Assembly: GCF_004368405.1 (NCBI RefSeq)
Contig: NZ_SBJH01000003.1
Coordinates: forward strand, 1-64,000
Direction of reading: 5' to 3'
From: Olivibacter sp. XZL3
GTDB lineage: Bacteria; Bacteroidota; Bacteroidia; Sphingobacteriales; Sphingobacteriaceae
Length of the DNA stretch: 64,000 nt
Shown: positions 45,001-54,630 of the stretch, in pieces
Layout of the letters: every line of letters starts with the position of its first letter
Numbering within the stretch: position 1 is the first letter of the stretch
Notes under the pieces: model-generated
The model's input: only the letters and a program-made list of their open reading frames with translations
Databases searched by the model: none
Told to the model about the DNA's origin: nothing
Made by a program: the position numbers and the translations under genes

Positions 45001-45380
45001 TTGCTTTTGTTTTGATAAAGCAAATTTCAGCAGTTCTATTTTATCATTAAAATAACATAAGTTATATACTTGTATCATAAAAATGATATAATTCTCACCC
45101 ACACCGCATTTAGTAGAGCCTGTCCTTAGTATGTATTTCAACCGGTGTCTATAGCAAACGGTTAATCTGGTTATCGCTACAGATAGGACACTATTTTCCG
45201 TCTCGCGTTGATGAAGTAAATTGTCACGGAACAAGTATTTGCCTCTAACATCAAAATACCTGATAGCCTATATTTAACAGCGTACTAACATCTACTTTAT
45301 GTAAAAAGAATATCTTTGCCCCGCATTACCAGTCGGAATTACAGCGACGGGGTTGTTTAATATGTTGATTAACATGTGGA
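45001..45380. other. Divergent intergenic region with a palindrome
   Basis: No gene is seen in these 380 nt. TATCAT-AAAA-ATGATA (45073-45088) is a perfect 6+6 inverted repeat upstream of the minus-strand ABM gene and could be a repressor site. A -7 box for the sigma-factor gene lies at 45311-45318. The coding frame that overlaps 45001-45234 on the minus strand has no recognisable content. Confidence 0.4.
45311..45318 (+). promoter_or_regulatory. -7 element of the sigma-factor gene
   Basis: TATCTTTG matches TAnnTTTG exactly, 62 nt before the start at 45381. No well-placed TTTG -33 element is visible. Transcription would start near 45325. Confidence 0.5.
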
Positions 45381-45983
45381 ATGCGGATGAATGGATCTGA
45401 TCAAGAATTACTAAGAGCATTGTCTTTAGGTGATGAAGAGGCTTTTCATGCCTTATTCGACAGGCATTGGAAAAAATTATTTTCTTTTATTTATAGGTTT
45501 ACCAAAGACGAAGATCAAACAAAAGATATTCTCCAAGATGTTTTTCTGTACATTTGGAATCGCAAACACCTGCTATATGCTGAGGAATCCTTTCTACCTT
45601 ATTTAAATAAGGTAGCCAAAAGCAACATCATGATGTCCTTTCGTAAAGACAAAATCAAGCTCAATGGCATCGACATTCTAATGGAACGGCTCTCCCGGCT
45701 GGAAGAAACTGATGATCAGCTGATGCTGAAGGAGACCCAGCATGTAGTGGATCAGGAGCTACACAAAATGCCGCACAATATGCGCCTATGCTTCATACTC
45801 AGTCGCTACGAAGAAAAATCAATTCATGACATTGCCAACGAATTGAACTTGTCTGAACAGACTGTAAAAAACAATATTTCAGAAGCCCTTCGTAGACTCC
45901 GATCATCGCTAGAGTCTGCATCAATGGCTTACGCCCTACTCCTCCTGTTCGACCTACTGAATAAAAATTTAACATACGTTTAA
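45381..45983 (+). CDS. ECF RNA polymerase sigma factor (FecI-like)
   Basis: A 200-residue ECF sigma factor; an ATG two codons in is an equally good start. Region 2 includes HALFDRHWKKLFSFIYRFTKDEDQTKDILQDVF-like sequence (about 22-55) and region 4 has IHDIANELNLSEQTVKNNISEALRRLR (about 150-176). It is followed after 46 nt by a FecR-type anti-sigma factor and then an outer-membrane receptor, the standard order of cell-surface signalling modules. It should direct transcription of the receptor downstream. Confidence 0.92.
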   Translation: MRMNGSDQELLRALSLGDEEAFHALFDRHWKKLFSFIYRFTKDEDQTKDILQDVFLYIWNRKHLLYAEESFLPYLNKVAKSNIMMSFRKDKIKLNGIDILMERLSRLEETDDQLMLKETQHVVDQELHKMPHNMRLCFILSRYEEKSIHDIANELNLSEQTVKNNISEALRRLRSSLESASMAYALLLLFDLLNKNLTYV

Positions 45984-46029
45984 TTTCTTCTTAAAGTACT
46001 TTCTGCGTTGTCGTGCACTATAGTTGTGA

Positions 46030-47034
46030 ATGAAGGCAAAAAAACAGGAAGCTTTAAAACGGCTATTTTACGAATACGAGAGGCATACGCTTGACAAACA
46101 GCGTAGTGCCATAATTGACGACTGGTTCGAAACGGGAGATAACGATGTGCCGGAAGATATCTTCAGGGATGCGAATACTGAACGGCGTATATATACCGAA
46201 CTTAAACAGCGACTAAAAACTTCTATTGCCGTTACACCTGTACGTCGTTTACCTATAAAGAGCTGGTTGAAAGTCGCCTGTATTTTCTTGTTGGTAGCTG
46301 CGGCAATTATACCGCTAAGCACATTGTTCCGCAGTCGCCCTCTTCAGGTTGTTCAACAATCTTATCAAACGATCGCCACAGGGGGTAACGAATTCCTCAA
46401 GGTGAGCATGGATGGTACGACCATCTGGCTCAGCCCTTCCACCACCCTACGATTGCCAAAGTACCGATTAGAAAAGGAGCAGACAGTATTCCTCGACAAA
46501 GGTGAAGCATTTTTTGAAGTACGTCATGACAATAGCCGATTATTTAAAGTCGTTACCGGTGATCTGATCACACGGGACATCGGTACGGCTTTCAATATTC
46601 AAGCTTATGAGCCGCAAACGGAATATCGCGTTTCGGTGGCTTCCGGAGAGGTTGACGTTTGCCGGGTGCTACCTGATGGCAATTTACAGGTCGTTAATGC
46701 CAGTTTGCGGAAAGGGGCAATCTTGACCTACCATCCTACAGAAAATAAAACGACCGTACTCAAGTCAGCTGAGGAAATAGTGCCTCGCGTTAAAAATAAA
46801 ACGCCCTTACAGAGCAAGCTGACCATTCACGAAATCGGAAAAGAACTGGGAAGGCATTTTCAAATGGAGGTGACGGTCAATGCTTCCGAAACCGATACAG
46901 CCCGCTATACGCTCCATTTAGCGAATCAGAGCCTGTTCGATGTGCTTAACCAGCTTACCACTACCGCAGGAATAACCTATAGTATAGACCATAATCAACT
47001 AACCCTTAATGCACAAAATTCATCCATGAAATAA
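46030..47034 (+). CDS. FecR-family anti-sigma factor
   Basis: A 334-residue membrane-anchored regulator. A cytoplasmic N-terminal domain (about 1-80) contacts the sigma factor. One helix (LKVACIFLLVAAAIIPLSTLF, about 79-100) crosses the inner membrane. The periplasmic FecR domain (about 112-215) includes TGDLITRDIGTAFNIQAY and VASGEVDVC, and a DUF4974-like C-terminal domain (about 260-330) ends the protein. It follows its cognate sigma factor by 46 nt. Confidence 0.92.
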   Translation: MKAKKQEALKRLFYEYERHTLDKQRSAIIDDWFETGDNDVPEDIFRDANTERRIYTELKQRLKTSIAVTPVRRLPIKSWLKVACIFLLVAAAIIPLSTLFRSRPLQVVQQSYQTIATGGNEFLKVSMDGTTIWLSPSTTLRLPKYRLEKEQTVFLDKGEAFFEVRHDNSRLFKVVTGDLITRDIGTAFNIQAYEPQTEYRVSVASGEVDVCRVLPDGNLQVVNASLRKGAILTYHPTENKTTVLKSAEEIVPRVKNKTPLQSKLTIHEIGKELGRHFQMEVTVNASETDTARYTLHLANQSLFDVLNQLTTTAGITYSIDHNQLTLNAQNSSMK

Positions 47035-47048
47035 GCGACAATAAAAGA

Positions 47049-47078
47049 AGCCGGATAGTGTTACCAGCACTTCCGGCT
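47049..47078. terminator. Hairpin between anti-sigma factor and receptor
   Basis: AGCCGGA (47049-47055) pairs with TCCGGCT (47072-47078), and after a 1-nt bulge AGTG (47057-47060) pairs with CACT (47068-47071), around a 7-nt loop. It begins 14 nt after the anti-sigma stop and could lower read-through into the receptor. No T-run follows. Confidence 0.45.
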
Positions 47079-47153
47079 GAGGTCGGGGCTGCAGCAGTCC
47101 TTACCTACCATCAATTAACTCACAGAAATTAATTAACGCAACAAGATAAAAAA

Positions 47154-50100
47154 ATGCGCAGATTACTTACTTTTTTTATTTTAATATTTTTTACTTCCAT
47201 CCTCCAGGCTCAGGTGACCACGGGAACCCTGACCGGAACAATCAGAGAAAACAACGAGGTACTTTCGGGCGTGACAATCATTGCCACCCACCTTCCTTCC
47301 GGAACGGTATATGGAGCAGCCTCTAACAACGCCGGTACTTTCAATATACCGAATATGCGCCCGGGAGGCCCTTACCGCGTGCAGATTACCTTTATTGGTC
47401 ACCAACCGAAAGTCATTGATAATATCGACCTTAAAATTGGTGATCCTTATGTATTAAATGTTTCCTTGGATAACTCGGCCACGCAGCTCGATGAAGTGAC
47501 AATCGGTACAGCCGATAAAACGTCTATCCTCAATGCGAGCAGAACCGGAACGGCCACCACGCTTTCCACCCGCGAAATCCAGTCGGTCCCCACAATCAGT
47601 CGTAGTTTAAATGATTTAACTAGATTGACACCCCAGTCAAGTGGCAACTCTATCGGCGGCGGTAACTCCCGCCAGAACAACATCACCCTTGACGGGGCCG
47701 ACTTCAACAACAACTTCGGTATCGGTAGTAATTTACCGGGAAACGGAAATCCGGTATCTATTGATGCCTTGGAGGAGATATCGGTAAACGTCACTCCTTA
47801 TGATGTCCGGCAGTCTGGATTTATAGGCGGATCAATCAATGCCGTTACCCGCTCAGGTACAAACGATATTTCTGCTTCGGCTTACACCTATTTCCGTAAT
47901 CAAAATCAAATCGGTACCAAAGTAAGCACCTATCCGGAGCTGAACGCTACAGATCAGTCGTACAAGATTTATGGTGCCCGTATTGGTGGTCCGCTCATCA
48001 AAAACAAGCTCTTTCTATTCCTGAATGCGGAAAGAGAGACCCAAGCAGAACCGGGTCAAACCAGGGTAGCTGCTACTCCGCAAGAACCATTTGGCAGCCA
48101 GACGAATATTACGCGTCCAACGGTGGCAGAGCTGGACGAAATCAGCAATTACTTAAGAACAACCTATGGATATGAAACCGGCCCTTATCAAGGATACAAC
48201 TTTGAATCGGAACGCACGAACTTATTGGCACGACTGGACTGGAATATCAATAACGACAATCACTTTAACATCCGTTATAGTTATGTAAAGACAAAAAGTC
48301 CTTCTTTCGTGAGTACATCACGCAGTCCGCTTCCCGGCTTTTCGAACGGCTCGCGCCGGGACACCTATGCCTTACCATTTAAAAATGCCAATTACTACCA
48401 GGAGGCAAACCTATATTCCTTAACCGCAGAATGGAACAGCAAATTTGCCGGCATTTTCAACAATACATTCCGGTTTTCTTATACCAACCAAAATGATCCG
48501 CGGAGTTCGGACAGTGAACTCTTTCCGTTCGTAGATATCCTGCAGGATGGCAGGCCATTTACGTCCTTTGGATATGAACCTTTCACCTATGGTAATCTAC
48601 GGGACGTTCAAATGTTCTCATTCAACGATTATTTAACATGGTCGGTTGGAAAGCACAATTTTACAGCGGGGATACAAGCGGAATTCAGCACCACCAAAAA
48701 CGGATTTCAACGCTTCGCCACCAGCTATTACACCTTTAACTCTTGGGATGACTTTGTGAATGGCAATAAACCCGTTGACTTTGCACAGACCTACTCCTTA
48801 TCTCCAGGTTATGAACAGGCCTATCCCTCATTCAAATTCGGCCAATATTCGATTTATGGTCAGGACGAAATAGCGGTAACCGACAAATTTAGGGTGACGG
48901 CCGGCTTGCGCCTAGATTACGGATCTTATCCCAAGGTACTGCAGGAGCACCCATTGGTTTCAGAACTTACATTCGCCAACGGAGAACGCTTGAATACAGG
49001 TAATCTACCCGATGCACGCATATTATTCTCTCCTAGAGTAGGTTTTAACTGGGACATCAAAGGCGACAGATCCTTGCAATTGCGCGGGGGCGCCGGTATT
49101 TTTACAGGAAAAATTCCTTACGTGTGGATTGTGGCACAGGCCGGCGATGCGGGCATGCTTCAAGTGACCGAGACCTATCAGGGACAAGAAAACACACCGG
49201 GGCCTTTTAACGCTGATATAGGCGCCTATCGTCCTGCTACGCCTCCTGTTGCCGGAACCGTGTTACCTAATCCGATTACCGTCATGTCTAAAGACCTGAA
49301 GATGCCGCAAACCTATAAGATGAGCTTGGCATTGGATGCCAAACTGCCTTTTGGAATCATTGGTACGCTGGAAGGGATATACAATAAGGACATCAACACA
49401 GTCTTATTCAGAAATGCCAACTTAGTAGAGCCACAGCCGCTTAACGTAGACGGTTATCCAGACAACCGCTTAATTTACCCAAGCGCCAACCGGGATAAAT
49501 TTATTAATCCAATCCTCAACGGCCTAGCAGTCCCTAACGGAACCGTTGTTCCAGGACAAAATGCGCAACAACCGGGCGCTTTCAATGTCATCGTCTTGGA
49601 TAATGCTTCGCGCGGCTACTATTATTCACTTACGGCAACCCTTAGCAAACGGTTTAGCAATGGCTTCGGCGGAACGGTTTCTTATGTCCGCAGCCAAGTC
49701 AAGAAATTATATGAGGGTAGTGGCGATCAGACGCTTTCAGGTTGGCAAGGCACCACCTCAGTAAACGGCGCTAACCAGCCTGAACTGGGCTATTCCGGTG
49801 CGGCCTCGCCGGATCGGATTATTGCCTCGGTGTATTACCGTAAAGAGGTGTTGAAGCATCTAGCTTCTCAATTTACTCTGCTTTACGAAGGTTCAAACAA
49901 CAGATTCTCCTACACCTATTCGGGCGATATTAACCGGGATGGAGCGAATTCAGACCTTATCTATGTTCCAAGAGACGCATCTGAAATTACCTTTGTACCT
50001 TTAACCATAGGAAGCGGAGATAATGCAGTGACTTACACGCCGCAACAGCAAAGTGATATGTTCTTCCGTTATGTAGACCAAGACAAGTACCTCCGTAGTC

Positions 50101-50462
50101 GCAAAGGACAATATGCAGAGCGCAACGGCGCTATTGGCCCTTTTAACGGACAGTTCGATTTCAAATTTTTGCAGGATATCTTTACCAATATTGGCGGTAA
50201 ACGTAATACCCTCCAGTTCAGTTGGGATATTCTGAATGTAGGCAACTTCCTAAATAAGGAATGGGGCGTTCGTAGAAGTGTAATTACCAACTCCATTCTA
50301 GTGCCGACGAACACTTCTTCCTTGGTTCCGGGCGGAGATGTTAGGCCTACGTTTAGGTTACAAACCGACCGCAACCTGCCGATATCCCAAACATTTCAAG
50401 ACAATGTAAGTTTCTCGTCAACGTGGACGATGCAATTTGGTTTCCGTTATATTTTTAATTAA
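47154..50462 (+). CDS. Oar-like TonB-dependent outer-membrane receptor
   Basis: A 1102-residue TonB-dependent receptor of the Oar type. It has a signal peptide (about 1-19, ending LQA) and a CarboxypepD_reg domain (about 24-110, VTTGTLTGTIREN to VLNVSLDN). A short plug contains SRQNNITLDGADFNNNFGIG and SGFIGGSINAVTRSGTN. A long barrel ends FRYIFN. No STN (secretin/TonB short N-terminal) signalling domain is present, although it sits behind an ECF sigma/FecR pair. The S1/P1 nuclease gene follows after a hairpin. Its ligand could be peptides or nucleic-acid breakdown products; this is inference. Confidence 0.9.
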   Translation: MRRLLTFFILIFFTSILQAQVTTGTLTGTIRENNEVLSGVTIIATHLPSGTVYGAASNNAGTFNIPNMRPGGPYRVQITFIGHQPKVIDNIDLKIGDPYVLNVSLDNSATQLDEVTIGTADKTSILNASRTGTATTLSTREIQSVPTISRSLNDLTRLTPQSSGNSIGGGNSRQNNITLDGADFNNNFGIGSNLPGNGNPVSIDALEEISVNVTPYDVRQSGFIGGSINAVTRSGTNDISASAYTYFRNQNQIGTKVSTYPELNATDQSYKIYGARIGGPLIKNKLFLFLNAERETQAEPGQTRVAATPQEPFGSQTNITRPTVAELDEISNYLRTTYGYETGPYQGYNFESERTNLLARLDWNINNDNHFNIRYSYVKTKSPSFVSTSRSPLPGFSNGSRRDTYALPFKNANYYQEANLYSLTAEWNSKFAGIFNNTFRFSYTNQNDPRSSDSELFPFVDILQDGRPFTSFGYEPFTYGNLRDVQMFSFNDYLTWSVGKHNFTAGIQAEFSTTKNGFQRFATSYYTFNSWDDFVNGNKPVDFAQTYSLSPGYEQAYPSFKFGQYSIYGQDEIAVTDKFRVTAGLRLDYGSYPKVLQEHPLVSELTFANGERLNTGNLPDARILFSPRVGFNWDIKGDRSLQLRGGAGIFTGKIPYVWIVAQAGDAGMLQVTETYQGQENTPGPFNADIGAYRPATPPVAGTVLPNPITVMSKDLKMPQTYKMSLALDAKLPFGIIGTLEGIYNKDINTVLFRNANLVEPQPLNVDGYPDNRLIYPSANRDKFINPILNGLAVPNGTVVPGQNAQQPGAFNVIVLDNASRGYYYSLTATLSKRFSNGFGGTVSYVRSQVKKLYEGSGDQTLSGWQGTTSVNGANQPELGYSGAASPDRIIASVYYRKEVLKHLASQFTLLYEGSNNRFSYTYSGDINRDGANSDLIYVPRDASEITFVPLTIGSGDNAVTYTPQQQSDMFFRYVDQDKYLRSRKGQYAERNGAIGPFNGQFDFKFLQDIFTNIGGKRNTLQFSWDILNVGNFLNKEWGVRRSVITNSILVPTNTSSLVPGGDVRPTFRLQTDRNLPISQTFQDNVSFSSTWTMQFGFRYIFN

Positions 50463-50470
50463 TCAAACCC

Positions 50471-50498
50471 TTAGAGGCTGCCTAATAACAGCCTCTAA
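50471..50498. terminator. 10-bp hairpin between receptor and nuclease genes
   Basis: TTAGAGGCTG (50471-50480) and CAGCCTCTAA (50489-50498) are exact complements around the loop CCTAATAA. It begins 8 nt after the receptor stop and ends 13 nt before the nuclease ATG at 50512. Without a T-run it may be an attenuator or a processing site. Confidence 0.55.
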
Positions 50499-50511
50499 CT
50501 TAACAAATGTT

Positions 50512-51297
50512 ATGCGATATAGAAAACCACTCCTATCCCTCGTATTAGTGGCATTAGTCGCCCTCCTATCTTCTTGGGGTGTAACTGGCCATCGGACGAT
50601 CGGCCTACTTGCTGAACGTCATTTAACCCCTCAAGCGAAAGCCGCTGTTAAGGAATTGCTAGCGGATGAAACATTGGCTCAGGTAAGCACCTATGCAGAC
50701 GAAATACGATCAAAAGAGGCTTACCGTTATACCGCGCCCTGGCATTATATCAATTTACCGGCAGGGCTTCACAAAAAAGATTTTATGGACTCCGTAATTC
50801 ATCAAAATCGGGACAACATATACAAGGCGCTCCAAAAATGCCAGTCGGATTTAAAAGACCCATTAAAAACGCGGGAGGAAAAAATTTTTGCACTGAAATT
50901 CATCGTACACATAGTAGGCGATTTGCACCAGCCGATGCACACCGGGCGTGCTGAAGATCTCGGAGGCAACCGTATCCGCATCACTTTCCTAAATAAACCC
51001 GGGAACCTGCATGGCTTATGGGATAGCCGCTTAGTGGAGCATGAAGGCCTGACTTATGAACAATTAGCGGATAAGATTGGCCACACGAAGCGAAGAAAAA
51101 TCCGTAAATTGCAGCGAGACGACCTGATCAAGTGGTTACATGAAAGTTATCAGCTAAGCGAACGGCTTTATGACGATGCTGCTAAAAACGCAAACTTTGA
51201 CGAAGCTTATTACCAAAAACAGGTCCCTGTATTTGAAGATCGCATGGAGAGAGCGGGGATTCGTCTAGCGGGCGTTTTAAATGAAATTTTTCAATAA
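50512..51297 (+). CDS. Secreted S1/P1-family zinc nuclease
   Basis: A 261-residue exported nuclease. The ATG at 50512 gives a signal peptide that places the zinc-ligand Trp at the mature N-terminus (LLSSWG, W22). Zinc ligands follow in VTGHRT, TYADEIR, PWHYINLP, HIVGDLHQPMHTG and NLHGLWDSRL. These enzymes cut single-stranded DNA and RNA and release 5'-mononucleotides. The neighbouring receptor and ECF sigma factor suggest a role in scavenging nucleic acids. The longer frame from 50437 would overlap the receptor gene and is rejected. Confidence 0.92.
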   Translation: MRYRKPLLSLVLVALVALLSSWGVTGHRTIGLLAERHLTPQAKAAVKELLADETLAQVSTYADEIRSKEAYRYTAPWHYINLPAGLHKKDFMDSVIHQNRDNIYKALQKCQSDLKDPLKTREEKIFALKFIVHIVGDLHQPMHTGRAEDLGGNRIRITFLNKPGNLHGLWDSRLVEHEGLTYEQLADKIGHTKRRKIRKLQRDDLIKWLHESYQLSERLYDDAAKNANFDEAYYQKQVPVFEDRMERAGIRLAGVLNEIFQ

Positions 51298-51506
51298 TAA
51301 ATATTGACTCATGCGATTCATCTCAAAAAACTTGTCAATCCTCACTGCAACCTATTGGTCTAAAAATAAGTTCTAGAATTGGTGGAAAGAAGAAAGTCCT
51401 GTTCCACTGTTAAAGTAAAAAACAGGAGACGGATTCCTACACAGGCAATAGAGGAAGCCGCTCTCCATGTTTTTGTTAGATCTCACCTCCTTCATGGGCA
51501 AAACAT

Positions 51507-51514
51507 TATCTTTG
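51507..51514 (+). promoter_or_regulatory. -7 element of the SMR transporter gene
   Basis: TATCTTTG matches TAnnTTTG. It lies 22 nt before the GTG at 51536 and inside the longer open frame, so translation must start downstream of it. Confidence 0.55.
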
Positions 51515-51535
51515 TATTCATCAAATCCGGAGAAA

Positions 51536-51868
51536 GTGAAAAATTACATATTCCTCGCAGCCGCCATTCTTTGTGAGATTGTTGGAACATCTTTTTTAAA
51601 GAAAACCGAACAATTCAGCAGGCCTATACCAACATTTATCTTTTTTGTAGCGATGGCAACTTCATTTTACTTACTGTCTTTCGCGCTGAAAGGAATTCCC
51701 ATTGGTATCGCCTATGCAATATGGTCGGCAGCGGGGATTGTACTGATTTCGTTGATCGGCTATTTTGTGTACGAGCAACGTCTTGATTTCCCTGCCGTAT
51801 TAGGAATTGCTTTTATCGTCATTGGGGTTGTTATAATTAACTTATTTTCAAAATCAAACGTACATTGA
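51536..51868 (+). CDS. SMR-family small multidrug/cation efflux protein
   Basis: A 110-residue protein with four membrane helices. The key Glu is in the first helix (AAAILCEIVGTSFLK), and the GIPIGIAYAIWSAAGIVLISLIGY and VLGIAFIVIGVVIINLFS segments are family hallmarks. The GTG start at 51536 is chosen because a GGAG ribosome-binding-like motif lies just upstream, the promoter at 51507 lies inside the longer frame, and 110 residues is the usual SMR length. It would exchange protons for quaternary ammonium or guanidinium-like cations. Confidence 0.88.
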   Translation: MKNYIFLAAAILCEIVGTSFLKKTEQFSRPIPTFIFFVAMATSFYLLSFALKGIPIGIAYAIWSAAGIVLISLIGYFVYEQRLDFPAVLGIAFIVIGVVIINLFSKSNVH

Positions 51869-51942
51869 TAGGCTGGCTTGTTTTTTCATAAAAGAAGTAA
51901 CCGCCCCGCGCATTATGCACAGCTCAACTATTGAATGCTATA

Positions 51943-53565
51943 TCACCGAGCGGTAGGTAGATCAAAGTAAAAAACAGAACCCATCCCTTCTTTGCTTTCC
52001 AGGCCTATGTGCCCTTGATGCTGTTTGACAATTGCGGCACAAATATATAAGCCAAGGCCTAAACTGGGGAGACCCAATTTATGGGAATCCGTTGCTCTAT
52101 AAAAACGGCCGAAAATCTTCGCTTTTTGATCTTCGGCAATCCCTTTACCCTCGTCGGCAACGCTTATCCTTACATAGTCATTCTCAGTCATTGTAGTGCT
52201 AATTTTGATTCGCCCACCTGCCGGCGAATATTTTATGGCGTTAGACACCAGATTCATCAATACCTGACCCACCCGATCTTTATCTGCAAGCGCTGCATGA
52301 ATAGATCCTGCTTCAAAAAATAAATCATGCTCTTCGGTGAGGGATTGCAGCTCTGAAACGTAATCTGCAATTATTGGGTTAAGGTCTACCTTTTCAATAT
52401 GCAGACGTAACTGTCCGTCCATTACCTTCGTTGTATCTAGCAAATCATAGATCAGCTTTACCAATCGATCCGTCTGCTTACCCAATTTGCTTAAAATCTG
52501 GAAATTTATTTTGGTTGGGTCTTGCTGAAACTGCTGTTGTAAGAGTTGAGCATAGGCTTTAATGCTGGTAACCGGCGTCTTAAGTTCGTGGCTTGCTACG
52601 CTGATAAACTCATCCTTATGTTGCTCGACTGTCTTTCTGTTTGTAATATCGGTAACACATCCTGCCACATAAGATTGACTGATGCTTTCCGAAAAACAAG
52701 CTTGGGCGTTTACGCAGATCCAACGAATGGCACCGGAAGGAAGGACGATACGAATATCTTCCTCTAAAGCTCCCGCTGTATATAAACTCTTCGCTTTATC
52801 GGCCGCCTTCGCTAAATAACAATTGCGGTCATCGGGATGGATAATGTTTTGCAGAGCCTGTCGCGGATTCGGCGTAGTCGGCGGTAGCCCAAACAGTGAC
52901 AGCAACTGTGCGTCGGGGCGGAAACTATCCTTTTCCAAATTCCAGATAAACGTACCTACCGCACCCGCTTTAACAGCCATCCTCAACCGCTCCTCTGACT
53001 CTTTGAGCGCTTCTTCCGCTTTACGTCGCTCGATCACATCGGCAGCTTGCCGCGCTAAGACATCTAGTAAACTGAGGTGATATGCCGTAGGTCGGTGAGC
53101 TTCTTTCCAGTGTGTAGAGATCATACCAACCACTTTTCCGGATCGTGAAATCAAGGGGGTCGTCTGGACCGACCGAATGTCTGACAGCCTATAGAAATGA
53201 AGATCTTCTGTCCCGCTAAGGAACTCACAATCCTCTACGTCAGATGCGACAACCCGTCTACCCAAGGCCAAAGCCTTTCCACAGGTGCTGGCAGAGTCGA
53301 GCGTTACTACTTTCCAAAAACTTGCAGATAGCGGATGAAATCCTTTCTCGGCAAGCAATGCCAATTCGTTCCTTTCCGGGAAAAGGATTTGCATGCTGCC
53401 CATATCGGAACGAAGAAGATCGATAGCTGCATCGAGAATTTCCTGATAAAGCTTGTCGACATTGTTTTCCACTATGAGTTTCGCACTGATCGCTTGCAAT
53501 TTTCTCATGTCAGCGAGTTGCGTCGCTAATTCGTTGGCACTAGGTTCGTAAGAAGATTGTTCCAT
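51943..53565 (-). CDS. Soluble sensor histidine kinase (GAF-PAS-HisKA-HATPase)
   Basis: A 540-residue kinase with no membrane segment. A GAF domain (about 22-180) is followed by PAS with a PAC-like end (about 195-312), HisKA (H326 in SVASHELKTPV) and HATPase_c (NLVSNAIKY, DEGKGI, GLGLYICAAIVKQHQGHI). No response regulator lies next to it, so it is an orphan. The signal sensed is cytoplasmic and unknown. A -7 box at 53591-53598 is close to its start. Confidence 0.9.
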   Translation of the reverse strand: MEQSSYEPSANELATQLADMRKLQAISAKLIVENNVDKLYQEILDAAIDLLRSDMGSMQILFPERNELALLAEKGFHPLSASFWKVVTLDSASTCGKALALGRRVVASDVEDCEFLSGTEDLHFYRLSDIRSVQTTPLISRSGKVVGMISTHWKEAHRPTAYHLSLLDVLARQAADVIERRKAEEALKESEERLRMAVKAGAVGTFIWNLEKDSFRPDAQLLSLFGLPPTTPNPRQALQNIIHPDDRNCYLAKAADKAKSLYTAGALEEDIRIVLPSGAIRWICVNAQACFSESISQSYVAGCVTDITNRKTVEQHKDEFISVASHELKTPVTSIKAYAQLLQQQFQQDPTKINFQILSKLGKQTDRLVKLIYDLLDTTKVMDGQLRLHIEKVDLNPIIADYVSELQSLTEEHDLFFEAGSIHAALADKDRVGQVLMNLVSNAIKYSPAGGRIKISTTMTENDYVRISVADEGKGIAEDQKAKIFGRFYRATDSHKLGLPSLGLGLYICAAIVKQHQGHIGLESKEGMGSVFYFDLPTAR

Positions 53566-53590
53566 TAACGCTTATCCTGAATAAGACAGC

Positions 53591-53598
53591 CAAAAGTA
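53591..53598 (-). promoter_or_regulatory. -7 element of the GAF-PAS kinase gene
   Basis: TACTTTTG on the minus strand matches TAnnTTTG, 25 nt before the ATG at 53565. No spaced -33 TTTG is visible. Confidence 0.45.
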
Positions 53599-53794
53599 CA
53601 CTAAAAATTCGATATGAATAAGTTAATTAACCAATTAGTAGAGAAGGGCCCAAAGGAAACGAGCGCTTTGCATACAACCATAGAAAGAATAAAGGTTTAT
53701 GCTAATTGCATAAACACACACCAGAAAGCAGAAAATACGGATTGCCAAAGGGCATTCTTTCGTCCCGCTATGCAAAAAATAAAAAAATAAGCCT

Positions 53795-53802
53795 TACCTT
53801 TG
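53795..53802 (+). promoter_or_regulatory. -7 element of the adk leader
   Basis: TACCTTTG matches TAnnTTTG. Transcription from about 53809 would give adk a 5' leader of about 225 nt that holds paired segments: GGAGCA (53835-53840) with TGCTCC (53878-53883), enclosing GGGTCG-GATT-CGACCC (53847-53862). The remaining bases of 53566-54034 show no gene. Confidence 0.5.
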
Positions 53803-54034
53803 CGACCGTTCTTTTTTAATAAAGAGCCCTTTACGGAGCACCACAAGGGTCGGATTCGACCCATATTAAAATTTATCTGCTCCTGATGTATACGAATGCA
53901 CATGGCTTTCGTTGAACGAAATAATTTGGCGAAAGAAAACAGCGGTGAGGGGCGTAAACTGTGTTAGCCGCTAGATGTACAAGTTAAACAGTAAACCCAA
54001 TGCAAAGCTCATTGGACTAAAAAATTTCACAAAC

Positions 54035-54607
54035 ATGTTAAATTTAGTTTTATTTGGCCCTCCAGGCGCCGGAAAAGGTACACAATCCCAAAAACTTATT
54101 GAAAAGTATCAGTTAGTCCATTTATCTACAGGAGACATATTAAGGGGAGAAATCGCTCAGGGAACCGCCTTAGGAGTAGAAGCTAAAAAGCTTATGGATG
54201 ATGGAAAATTAGTTCCTGACGAAGTAGTAATTGGCATGATCAGCAATAAGCTGGACAGCAATCCGGATGCGAAAGGTTTTATTTTCGACGGCTTTCCACG
54301 CACAGTGGCCCAAGCGCAGGCCTTAGATGAACTGTTGCAATCAAAGGGAGCTCAGATCTCAGGGATGATTGCACTTCAAGTTGACGAAGAAGAACTTGAA
54401 AAAAGATTATTGCTACGCGGACAGGAATCAGGTCGCGCGGATGATGCCAATCCGGAAGTTATCCGGAAGCGCATTGTAGAATACAATTCGAAAACAGCGC
54501 CTGTTGCCAACTATTACCAGCAACAGGGAAAGCTTCAAAATATTAATGGAATAGGATCCATTGACGAAATTTTCGACGAAATCTGTAAAGTTATCGATCG
54601 CTATTAA
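54035..54607 (+). CDS. adk: Adenylate kinase
   Basis: A 190-residue short-type adenylate kinase (ATP + AMP to 2 ADP). The ATG at 54035 gives the canonical start [17 protein letters not shown] with the P-loop at residues 7-15. The frame extending to 53975 is non-homologous and in the structured leader. AMP-binding [16 protein letters not shown] and the short zinc-free LID ([14 protein letters not shown]) are visible. obg follows by 23 nt, the order seen in other Bacteroidota. Essential housekeeping gene. Confidence 0.97.
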   Translation: MLNLVLFGPPGAGKGTQSQKLIEKYQLVHLSTGDILRGEIAQGTALGVEAKKLMDDGKLVPDEVVIGMISNKLDSNPDAKGFIFDGFPRTVAQAQALDELLQSKGAQISGMIALQVDEEELEKRLLLRGQESGRADDANPEVIRKRIVEYNSKTAPVANYYQQQGKLQNINGIGSIDEIFDEICKVIDRY

Positions 54608-54630
54608 CCCTTCAAAAATCAAGTATTAAA

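Noticed and set aside
45001-45234. N-terminal extension of the ABM protein in an open minus-strand frame
   Set aside because: The extra 78 codons have no domain character, and the Met at 45000 gives a normal 95-residue ABM protein.
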